Source: UBA3206 sp964548855
Lineage (GTDB): Bacteria; Bacillota_I; Bacilli_A; Acholeplasmatales; Anaeroplasmataceae
Direction: 5' to 3'
DNA length: 8,171 bases
NCBI GenBank assembly: GCA_964548855.1
Contig: CAZJSR010000037.1
Location: forward strand, 1-8,171
The first letter of the stretch is position 1; each line of letters starts with the position of its first letter. Made by a program: the position numbers and the translations under genes. Below the pieces are notes generated by a model. It saw only the letters and a list, made by a program, of their open reading frames with translations. It was not told the DNA's origin and did not search any database. Positions 1-5,984 of this stretch are shown here, in pieces.

Positions 1-64
1 CAAAACTTACAGTTCCTCCAGAATTATTTGTATATGTAAATGTTGTTGAGGCTGTACCATATTC
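1..64 (-). repeat. Direct repeat, second copy of Ig-like cassette start (continues off window)
   Basis: These 64 bases are identical to 754-817, at an offset of 753 bp (251 codons, in frame). In the protein this is the segment around E922-Y-G-T-A-S to the edge, equivalent to E671 onward. Upstream flanks differ (TTKSIEYG here, STSSSVEYG in the first copy), so the perfectly conserved block starts at the Glu codon. Confidence 0.9.
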
Positions 65-2827
65 TATACTCTTTGTTGTTGGATTTACTGTTATAGTTCC
101 TGTAGCTTTAGAAATTGTAAATGCTACTGCACTTGATGTTTTTCCATTATAGTTTGTAGTTGCTCCAACTACTGCATACATATAATATGTTCCGGCATTT
201 AATGTAGTATTTGTAATACCTGACCATACTGTTCCTCCGCTATTACTATTAGTAGTGTTATAGTAATATGTTACTGTCCCACTTCCACTGTTTCCTGAAA
301 TACTCGGAGTCGATACTGTTCCTTTATATGTATATCCATTCATAGTTACTGTAGGAGTAATGTTTGCTTTTACTATTGTCCAATTAACTGTCTTATTTGT
401 AGTTGTAGAATCACTCCATTGGTAATTTGAACCTACTGCAAATATTACTTTATAAGTTCCTGCATTTGTTGCGGATGTTGTACTTCCACTTGTTACTATT
501 GATGCACCTGTTGGAATTGTAATTCCGTGTTGTTGTGCACTTCCGTTATATGTCTTATTTGCTGGACTTGATGGTATATTTATCTTCTTTCTTGTGATTG
601 TTACTTTAAATGTAGCACTTGAAGAAGTATAATTTGTTGTTGCTGCTAAATTAACTGTTATAGTTACTGTTGTTCCAGCAGCTACTGCACCTAAACTTGA
701 CACTGTTACTGTTTTATTACTATCAGTTACTCCAACTGAACTTAATGATTTAGCAAAACTTACAGTTCCTCCAGAATTATTTGTATATGTAAATGTTGTT
801 GAGGCTGTACCATATTCAACACTACTACTAGTTGATGATAAAGTTATATATCCTTTATATTTTAAATACATAGTAGAATTACGATACTCAATGTCAAATT
901 GAGTATCATAATTCTTAGTTTTTTCTAAATTATTATATGTAACAACTTTAAGATACTTATATAAATTTTCGCAAGAATCATTATCATATGCTTTTAAAAA
1001 TGCAGAACCAGGTGTGAATTTTTTATGAATATAAACTAAAATATCAGAATTTAAAACCCATTTATTAGAGCCGATATATGCATTAATTCTTGCAGATCCA
1101 TTTCCGTTTTTTTCAGTTACCCATATAGCTGGTATTTTATGATTTGCACCTGCTATATTTAATATTCCATCATCATAAATCCAAATATACGATTTATCAA
1201 AATAGTCTTCATTGTCTGATATATCTGTGATAATTAATCTTCCACTAGGGTTTACATTTAATATACCCTTTCTAATCTCAATTCTAACTTCTATTGTACA
1301 ATTATTAATAGTTACATTTCCTGCAAAATTTTCGTCAACATCACCAACAATTAATTTACTTATTGTTGCATTATTAATAATAACTTCATTAAAAACATAT
1401 AGATAATCAATACTAGGTATATAATTTCCCATTGAGTTTAAAATCAACAATGAACCATCATTATTTTGGACTTTTAATTTATCTACTCTTTGTCGTCCAT
1501 TAATAATAACAGTACCTCCAGTAACCAATATATTCATATAACCTGAAACACTATAAAAAACAGCTTGACTATTATTGAATGTAATATTATGACCATTAAT
1601 ACATTGCAATTCATTGTCATCTATTCCCTCCTGATAGCCAAAATTTTTTATCAACCCTATATAATCACTATTAAAAGTAATTTTTGTACCATTAATGTTA
1701 TCAATTGTTAATCCATTTTCCGATAAAAAATTAATAGAACCTGAAATGTTAATTTCACACTCATTAACAATAATTTCACCATCATAATATGATGAACCGT
1801 AGACGGAATTATCATAACCAATAAAGCAAGAACTTAGGCCATCAGCAAGTGGTAATTTACTTATTGATGAATCTAAAACATTGCCACTACAATTTATATT
1901 GATAGTACCAATATTAGCAGATAATACACATTGTCCCTTAGCATAAACTATCCCACTTATATTTAATGTAGGTCTTCCTGTTTTTTTTGTATCTTCATTC
2001 ATATAGCATCCAAAGCAATTACTATCTAAAACAGTATCGTAATTAGTATAAATATATGATCCACCATCAATATTCACTACATAATCTTGATCAGAATCTG
2101 CACAATGAATGAATGGTCTATACCAAGTATAATTGATAAAAGAATCTGAATTTCTAGTATTTACTATATTAAGATTTTTGAAATTGGTTGTACCTCTATT
2201 TGGATAAAATGTTGACGAATTTACTGAGGTAGTAATCGAACCTTCATAATATATAGTTTTAGTATAATTAGACATAAAATTAATTCTAGTATAACCATTT
2301 GTTACATTAAATTCTCCAGTACCACTATTATAAGCACCACTTTTTTTTGTCTCACAAAAAAATATATAAACTATATTAGCATTTTGTCCCTTTACATTTA
2401 AATCTTTTTGTACTGTAGTATTAGTATCACCAAAAAAGAAATTCTCCAAATTCCCCCAAGAAAGACCTGAAATACGAGTTAAACTTGTTGCAGTATCACT
2501 AGCAGTTGTATAATAAATTGTAAAATTATCACTAGTTCCTACTAGCGAAACATATAAATTAGTTGAAGTTGCTCGAGGTTCTAATGTTTCTTCATACGAA
2601 TTAATTGATTCTTCATCATTGTAAATATCATTAGTTTCATCTAATAGTTCTTTATTGACAGAATCATAAGAATTCTCACTACTATTATCTTCTATAATCT
2701 CGCTATTTTCAGTTGAATTATTAATGTTAATTGTTTTATTAGAACCTTTAATGGGGATTAATAATAATCCAACTGCAATAAAACACAGTGTAAATAAATA
2801 CATTATTTTTAAAAGTCGTTTTCTCAT
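1..2827 (-). CDS. Large secreted/surface protein with beta-solenoid-like region and Ig-like repeats (3' end outside window)
   Basis: One open frame runs from the ATG at 2825-2827 to the window edge with no stop (942 residues seen). The start is supported by GAGGTGA (2834-2840) six bases upstream. Residues 1-28 form a basic n-region (MRKRLLK) and a hydrophobic stretch (IMYLFTLCFIAVGLLLIPI), so export is likely; I see no clear lipobox. Residues 29-85 are an acidic Asn/Ser/Glu linker. Residues 86-655 are rich in Asn, Gly, Ile and Thr with irregular short strand-like repeats, resembling right-handed beta-solenoid surface proteins, and hold about eleven cysteines. From 656 there is a cassette of three roughly 75-90-residue Ig-like modules (about 656-746, 747-819, 820-906; motifs EYGTAS, KTYNGSAQ, NAGTY), and a second cassette starts at 907. 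Adhesin or surface-antigen function is inferred from architecture; I do not recognise a named protein. The cell-wall anchor, if any, lies outside. It sits downstream of a putative invertible promoter (2978-3156), which suggests on/off expression. Confidence 0.85.
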   Translation of the reverse strand, partial: MRKRLLKIMYLFTLCFIAVGLLLIPIKGSNKTININNSTENSEIIEDNSSENSYDSVNKELLDETNDIYNDEESINSYEETLEPRATSTNLYVSLVGTSDNFTIYYTTASDTATSLTRISGLSWGNLENFFFGDTNTTVQKDLNVKGQNANIVYIFFCETKKSGAYNSGTGEFNVTNGYTRINFMSNYTKTIYYEGSITTSVNSSTFYPNRGTTNFKNLNIVNTRNSDSFINYTWYRPFIHCADSDQDYVVNIDGGSYIYTNYDTVLDSNCFGCYMNEDTKKTGRPTLNISGIVYAKGQCVLSANIGTININCSGNVLDSSISKLPLADGLSSCFIGYDNSVYGSSYYDGEIIVNECEINISGSINFLSENGLTIDNINGTKITFNSDYIGLIKNFGYQEGIDDNELQCINGHNITFNNSQAVFYSVSGYMNILVTGGTVIINGRQRVDKLKVQNNDGSLLILNSMGNYIPSIDYLYVFNEVIINNATISKLIVGDVDENFAGNVTINNCTIEVRIEIRKGILNVNPSGRLIITDISDNEDYFDKSYIWIYDDGILNIAGANHKIPAIWVTEKNGNGSARINAYIGSNKWVLNSDILVYIHKKFTPGSAFLKAYDNDSCENLYKYLKVVTYNNLEKTKNYDTQFDIEYRNSTMYLKYKGYITLSSTSSSVEYGTASTTFTYTNNSGGTVSFAKSLSSVGVTDSNKTVTVSSLGAVAAGTTVTITVNLAATTNYTSSSATFKVTITRKKINIPSSPANKTYNGSAQQHGITIPTGASIVTSGSTTSATNAGTYKVIFAVGSNYQWSDSTTTNKTVNWTIVKANITPTVTMNGYTYKGTVSTPSISGNSGSGTVTYYYNTTNSNSGGTVWSGITNTTLNAGTYYMYAVVGATTNYNGKTSSAVAFTISKATGTITVNPTTKSIEYGTASTTFTYTNNSGGTVSF
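754..817 (-). repeat. Direct repeat, first copy of Ig-like cassette start
   Basis: Perfect 64-bp match to positions 1-64, with a 753-bp period. It encodes the start of the first Ig-like module of the surface protein (residues 671 onward). Identity at the DNA level, including third codon positions, indicates recent duplication or homogenisation of a 251-residue cassette. Confidence 0.9.
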
Positions 2828-2952
2828 AAAAAATCACCTCAATTTATTTTTTTTAATAAGTTAGTATTATTTTTTAAATTTAACATATATTTTTCAGTAT
2901 AAAATTAAAAAAACTAAAATATATTATTAAATAATAAATAAAAATAGATATA

Positions 2953-2961
2953 TATATAGCA
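2953..2961 (-). promoter_or_regulatory. Weak candidate promoter for the surface gene (extended -10)
   Basis: On the minus strand TGC-TATATA is an extended -10-like element; the best -35 at 16 bp spacing is a poor TTCAAT (2975-2980) overlapping the left inverted-repeat arm. It could give basal expression with a leader of about 120 nt. The surroundings are almost pure A/T, so a chance match is quite possible. Confidence 0.25.
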
Positions 2962-2977
2962 TCGATTTTTCTTTATT

Positions 2978-3000
2978 GAATATCACATTCGATGCCAAAA
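2978..3000 (+). repeat. Left arm of 23-bp perfect inverted repeat
   Basis: The arm starts with GAATATCACATTCGATGCC and ends in four A's; its reverse complement is exactly 3134-3156. The core is itself a near-palindrome, TTGAAT-ATCAC-ATTCGA including two outside bases (six-base arms with one mismatch around a five-base centre), as expected of a recombinase or repressor binding site. A partial extra copy of the motif (GCATCGA, 2959-2965) lies just outside. Confidence 0.9.
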
Positions 3001-3074
3001 AGTGGAAAAATAGGAAAAAGTTAACGCTTTCTTAACAAATTTCGGCGTTTTTTCAAAAAAATATATGAAAAAAA

Positions 3075-3103
3075 TTGTCAAATGTGCTTATGAGTGATAA
3101 AAT
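3075..3103 (+). promoter_or_regulatory. Sigma-A promoter inside the inverted-repeat segment, pointing away from the surface gene
   Basis: TTGTCA (3075-3080), a 17-bp spacer and TAAAAT (3098-3103) preceded by TGA make a strong consensus-like promoter with an extended -10; start expected near 3110. No plus-strand gene lies downstream. A TTGACA also reads on the minus strand at 3076-3081, but no -10 lies at a 16-18 bp spacing, so the promoter is directional. Confidence 0.7.
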
Positions 3104-3133
3104 AAAGGTAGAAGAAACGAGAAAAAGTAAAAA

Positions 3134-3156
3134 TTTTGGCATCGAATGTGATATTC
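3134..3156 (-). repeat. Right arm of 23-bp perfect inverted repeat
   Basis: Exact reverse complement of 2978-3000. With its flank it reads TCGAAT-GTGAT-ATTCGA, a perfect 6+5+6 palindrome. The outer flanks of the two arms show no shared short duplication, which argues against a simple transposon end. Confidence 0.9.
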
Positions 3157-3327
3157 GAAACACTATTTTTATTTAGCAAAACAAGCCTATTTTTCATTTT
3201 TTCCATAGTTTCTAACATCAAATATAAATAAAAATTTAAGTTCTATTTCACTAGAAACTTAGAATAAAATATTAATAATTATGGCACATTCGCTTTTGAT
3301 TATAAAATATATAATAAAACCTAATAT

Positions 3328-3369
3328 AAAAAAAATAGACCCAATGATATTCATTGAGTCTATTTTTTT
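3328..3369. terminator. Bidirectional intrinsic terminator closing the cmk-rpsA/der/gpsA/SpoVIF operon
   Basis: A 12-bp outer stem (3329-3340 with 3358-3369), one C-A mismatch (3341/3357) and a 6-bp inner stem (CAATGA / TCATTG) close on a three-base TAT loop. A-runs on the left and T-runs on the right give a U-tract in both directions. On the minus strand it begins inside the TAA of the SpoVIF-like gene. On the plus strand it would stop transcripts from the promoter at 3075-3103 before they run antisense into the operon. Confidence 0.9.
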
Positions 3370-3604
3370 ACAGCAATTCTAATAAATCAGGTGTAATACC
3401 TTTTTCTTTTATTATGCTTATAATTTGTTCTTCTTTTTCTAAATTTAGATCTTTTTTTGCAAGTTTACTACCTTTTCTAATTAATGTTCTAATCTCTTCA
3501 TCATTTGTTAAATCAATAGATTTAGCTTCTTGTACCAATTCAAAAATTTGTTCCTGTTCTATATTATTTTTCTCCATTAATTCAAATACTTTATTTATAT
3601 CCAT
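3368..3604 (-). CDS. Small helical protein, stage VI sporulation protein F (SpoVIF)-like
   Basis: 78 residues, with start ATG at 3602-3604 preceded by GGAGG (3614-3618) nine bases upstream. No signal peptide or membrane segment; it is charged and predicted mostly helical. The pattern of an N-terminal helix, then DEEIRTLIRKGSKLAKKDL (residues 35-53) and a C-terminal EEQIISIIKEKGITPDLL (57-74) resembles the SpoVIF/YjcC family, which in Bacillus is a small protein needed for spore-coat assembly. The match is from memory of the family pattern, not a search. It is last in the operon, 48 bp after gpsA, ending directly in the terminator at 3328-3369. In Bacillus relatives small sporulation genes and spoIVA follow gpsA; here spoIVA is absent and a surface-protein gene comes next. 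The gene may be a non-sporulation member or a remnant of a sporulating ancestor. Its Shine-Dalgarno is buried in a hairpin (3606-3649). Confidence 0.75.
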   Translation of the reverse strand: MDINKVFELMEKNNIEQEQIFELVQEAKSIDLTNDEEIRTLIRKGSKLAKKDLNLEKEEQIISIIKEKGITPDLLELL

Positions 3605-3605
3605 A

Positions 3606-3649
3606 AAATAAAACCTCCAGTAATTATATATTACATAGAGGCTTTATTT
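3606..3649 (-). promoter_or_regulatory. Hairpin sequestering the SpoVIF-like gene's Shine-Dalgarno
   Basis: In minus-strand RNA, AAAUAAAGCCUC (3649-3638) pairs with GAGGUUUUAUUU (3617-3606) as 12 continuous pairs including one G-U. An inner GUAAU/AUUAC stem lies in the loop (3634-3630 with 3624-3620). The 3' arm contains GAGG of the ribosome-binding site and ends two bases before the ATG; the 5' arm starts three bases after the gpsA stop. A ribosome terminating on gpsA should melt it, so translational coupling is the likely effect. A weak intrinsic terminator (U-rich 3' arm) is the alternative. Confidence 0.6.
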
Positions 3650-3652
3650 ATT

Positions 3653-4648
3653 CTATATTTCACTTTTTAATTCACGTTGTAGAAGTTTTTTTACAGCTTC
3701 TTTTAAATCAGCATTTTCAAATAAAACACTGTAGGCAACATTAATAACAGGTAATTCTACATTATTTTTTACTGATATTTCATGTGCAGCCTCAATCGTT
3801 CTAACACCCTCAACAACTTGTTTAGATGTATTTAGGACGTCGTCAAGTTTTTCACCTTTTCCAATTCTTAAACCTGCTTGGAAATTACGACTATTCATTG
3901 AAGACGCTGTTACAATTAAATCACCGATACCAGATAGTCCATAAGCTGTTTCTTTTTTTCCTCCAAGGATTTCAACAACTTTAATAATTTCTCTAATACC
4001 TCTAGTAATAAGCGCTGCTCTTGCGTTTTCACCAAGTCCAAGGCCTGTAGAAACACCGCTTACAACTGCGATTGCGTTTTTAATTGCTCCACCAGTTTCA
4101 ACTCCTACTACATCATTTGATGTATATACTCTTAAATAAGTATCATTTGAGAAAAGTACTTGTACATATGTTGCGGCTTCTTCATCATTTGATGCACTTA
4201 CAAGACATGTGAATTTTCTTTCTATCATTTCTTCTGCATGAGATGGTCCTGATAAAACAACATATGCTTTAAGATTTTCTTCTTTTATTTCTTGTTTAAC
4301 AATTTGACTTACAAGAAGAGACGTTCCTGGTTCAATTCCCTTACTAACATTAACAAATGTTTTTGGTGTCTTTATTAATTCATTTAATTCTTTTAATACA
4401 CCTCTCATAAACTTTGTTGGTACACAAAGTACTAAAGTGTCACTATATGAAGTAATTTCTTCTAATGATAGAGTAGCTTTAATATTATTTGGTATAGTTG
4501 AATCAAAAAATGGATGAAGATGATTATTGTTAATTTTATCTACAAATTCTTCATTAATATCTCTTATTAAAACATCATGACCATTATCACTTAATGCTTG
4601 TGCTAGTGTAGTTCCCCATGAACCTCCACCAATTACTCCTATTTTCAT
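3653..4648 (-). CDS. gpsA: Glycerol-3-phosphate dehydrogenase [NAD(P)+]
   Basis: A cytosolic enzyme that reduces dihydroxyacetone phosphate to sn-glycerol 3-phosphate, the backbone precursor of phospholipids. The 331 residues match the family length. The N-terminal Rossmann domain starts with GVIGGGSWGTTLA (residues 4-16), the dinucleotide-binding loop. VSKGIEPG (101-108) carries a conserved Lys103 and is followed by SGPSHAEE (133-140). The C-terminal helical substrate domain holds GAIKNAIAV with Lys190, GENARAALITRG (206-217), GIGDL with Asp243 and NSRN (252-255), which are the family's catalytic and phosphate-binding residues. The start is supported by AGGAGA (4654-4659) five bases upstream. 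This site overlaps the TAG stop of der (4658-4660), so the two genes are nine bases apart and probably translationally coupled. Nothing is truncated or missing. Confidence 0.97.
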   Translation of the reverse strand: MKIGVIGGGSWGTTLAQALSDNGHDVLIRDINEEFVDKINNNHLHPFFDSTIPNNIKATLSLEEITSYSDTLVLCVPTKFMRGVLKELNELIKTPKTFVNVSKGIEPGTSLLVSQIVKQEIKEENLKAYVVLSGPSHAEEMIERKFTCLVSASNDEEAATYVQVLFSNDTYLRVYTSNDVVGVETGGAIKNAIAVVSGVSTGLGLGENARAALITRGIREIIKVVEILGGKKETAYGLSGIGDLIVTASSMNSRNFQAGLRIGKGEKLDDVLNTSKQVVEGVRTIEAAHEISVKNNVELPVINVAYSVLFENADLKEAVKKLLQRELKSEI

Positions 4649-4657
4649 ATGCTTCTC

Positions 4658-5962
4658 CTAATCTCTTTTTCGTAGCACTAATTTAATTGGTGTTCCAAAA
4701 AAGTCAAAATTCTTTCTTAATTGATTTTCTAAATATCTCATATATGAGAAATGTACAAATTCTGGATCATTAACAAATATCGCAAATGTTGGTGGTTCTA
4801 CACCTACTTGTGATATATAATAAAACTTAGCTTTTCCATGATTCCATTCTGAAGGTGGAAACATCGCAATCGCATCTGCGAAAACATCATTTAAAACACT
4901 TGTAGATACCCTTTTCTTATAAGAATCATAAGCTTTTTCAATTTGTGGAAATAATGTATGAACTCTTTGATTTTCAAGTGCACTTAAAAATACAATTGGA
5001 GCGTAATCCAAATACTTAAAGTTTTCTCTTACTTCTCTTGTCCATTCATCCATAGTTTTTGAATCTTTTTTTACTGTATCCCATTTATTAATAACAATAA
5101 TACATGGTCTATTATATTCATCAACATATTCACCAACATGCTTATCTTGATCAATAAAACCTGATTCAGCATCTAAAACAAGTAAAACAACATCACTTCT
5201 ATTTACCGCATCAACTGTACGAATAACTGAATATTTTTCAGTATTTTCCCATACTTTTCCTTTTTTTCTTAATCCTGCAGTATCTATTACAACATAGTCT
5301 CTTCCATATGCAGTAAATTTTGTGTCTATCGCATCTCTTGTTGTACCTGCAATCGGAGATACAATTACTCTTGAATCACTTAATAAAGTATTTGTTAAAG
5401 ATGATTTTCCTACATTTGGTCTTCCAATTAAACTAAAACATATTGCATTTTCATAAACTTCGTCTTTTTTTATAGTAACATGTTCTATCACCTTATCAAG
5501 TAAATCTCCAATTCCAATTCCTTGATTACAACTTATTGCGATAGGATCACCTAATCCTAGAGAATAAAATTCATAAATATTATCCAAGAATTTTTGATCA
5601 TCTACTTTATTTACAGCCAAAATAACTGGCTTTTCAGTTCTATAAAGAAGCTTCGCTACATAAATATCATCTTCTGTTACTCCATTACGGCAATCAACAA
5701 CCATAATAATAACGTCAGCTTCTTCCATCGCTATTTCAGCTTGGGCTTTAATTTCACTAACAAATGGTTGGTCAGACAATTCGATACCTCCTGTATCTAT
5801 CATCATAAATTCCTTCCCAAGCCATGATGCTTTATAATATATTCTATCACGGGTAACTCCTGGTTGGTTATCCGTAATAGAAAGTCTTTGACCTATTATT
5901 CTATTAAATAAAGTTGATTTTCCTACATTTGGTCTTCCAACTATTGCTACCTTTCCTAACAT
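4658..5962 (-). CDS. der: Ribosome biogenesis GTPase Der (EngA), two G domains plus KH domain
   Basis: An essential GTPase of 50S ribosomal subunit assembly, cytosolic and ribosome-associated. The 434 residues match the usual ~436. The first G domain has GRPNVGKS (9-16), DTGG (56-59) and NKVD (118-121). The second has GRPNVGKS (180-187), DTAG (227-230) and NKWD (292-295). A KH-like RNA-binding domain occupies about 350-434 and ends in a basic tail (LRKRD). Two tandem G domains followed by KH is unique to Der. The start follows a modest AGGT site seven bases upstream, 22 bp after the stop of the cmk-rpsA fusion. Sitting directly after ribosomal protein S1 and before gpsA is the order, or close to it, found in many Firmicutes. 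Confidence 0.98.
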   Translation of the reverse strand: MLGKVAIVGRPNVGKSTLFNRIIGQRLSITDNQPGVTRDRIYYKASWLGKEFMMIDTGGIELSDQPFVSEIKAQAEIAMEEADVIIMVVDCRNGVTEDDIYVAKLLYRTEKPVILAVNKVDDQKFLDNIYEFYSLGLGDPIAISCNQGIGIGDLLDKVIEHVTIKKDEVYENAICFSLIGRPNVGKSSLTNTLLSDSRVIVSPIAGTTRDAIDTKFTAYGRDYVVIDTAGLRKKGKVWENTEKYSVIRTVDAVNRSDVVLLVLDAESGFIDQDKHVGEYVDEYNRPCIIVINKWDTVKKDSKTMDEWTREVRENFKYLDYAPIVFLSALENQRVHTLFPQIEKAYDSYKKRVSTSVLNDVFADAIAMFPPSEWNHGKAKFYYISQVGVEPPTFAIFVNDPEFVHFSYMRYLENQLRKNFDFFGTPIKLVLRKRD

Positions 5963-5984
5963 ATTAATACCTACTTTGCTTAAA

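Larger units (their letters stand above)
2978..3156. other. Putative invertible promoter element (inverton), OFF orientation
   Basis: Two perfect 23-bp inverted arms (2978-3000, 3134-3156) enclose 133 bp containing one good sigma-A promoter on the plus strand (3075-3103). The nearest downstream gene that such a promoter could serve is the minus-strand surface protein starting at 2827. As drawn, the promoter fires the wrong way, toward the terminator at 3328-3369. Flipping the segment would place the -35 at about 3054-3059 and the -10 at 3031-3036 on the minus strand, giving a leader of about 200 nt to the surface gene. Inverted repeats flanking a promoter upstream of a surface gene is the known layout of phase-variable switches such as fimS and Bacteroides capsule promoters. 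What is seen: arms, promoter, orientation, neighbour. What is inferred: inversion. No recombinase is encoded in the window. Confidence 0.6.
2828..3327. other. Gene-free region between surface protein and SpoVIF operon terminator
   Basis: About 500 bp with no credible coding frame on either strand. It holds the surface gene's ribosome-binding site (2834-2840), an AT-rich leader, a 23-bp inverted repeat pair around a promoter (2978-3156), and an AT-rich stretch (3157-3327) in which I see only a modest 8-bp hairpin (3207-3214 with 3252-3259) and an 8-base match (CACATTCG, 3285-3292) to the inverted-repeat core. Confidence 0.8.

Noticed and set aside
1212..1406. 64-codon plus-strand frame
   Set aside because: It lies wholly inside the surface-protein gene on the other strand, has no ribosome-binding site and is low-complexity hydrophobic, typical of an antisense shadow.
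2996..3022. MraZ-box-like tandem AAAAAGTGG / AAAAATAGG / AAAAAGTTA
   Set aside because: Three 9-base units resemble MraZ boxes, but the units decay, the period is 9 rather than 10, and there is no division gene cluster here.
3023..3053. AACGC...GCGTT followed by T6, a possible terminator upstream of the internal promoter
   Set aside because: Only five stem pairs with a 17-base loop; too weak to call.
2978..3156. Miniature transposable element (MITE) reading of the inverted repeat
   Set aside because: Perfect 23-bp ends on a 179-bp unit fit a MITE, but I see no target-site duplication in the flanks and the segment carries a well-formed promoter next to a surface gene. Kept as an alternative only.
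2932..3175. Longer inverted repeat extending beyond the 23-bp arms (AATAAATAAAAATAG versus CTATTTTTATTTA)
   Set aside because: The outer match is pure A/T-rich sequence with unequal spacing from the arms, likely coincidence in this composition.
3281..3382. Short plus-strand frame starting ATGGCACATTCG
   Set aside because: About 33 codons with no Shine-Dalgarno, running straight through the terminator.
3354..3611. 85-codon plus-strand frame
   Set aside because: Antisense shadow of the SpoVIF-like gene; it starts inside the terminator, has no ribosome-binding site and a Ser/Phe-rich composition.
5594..5827. 77-codon plus-strand frame
   Set aside because: Antisense to the first G domain of der, which is unambiguous.
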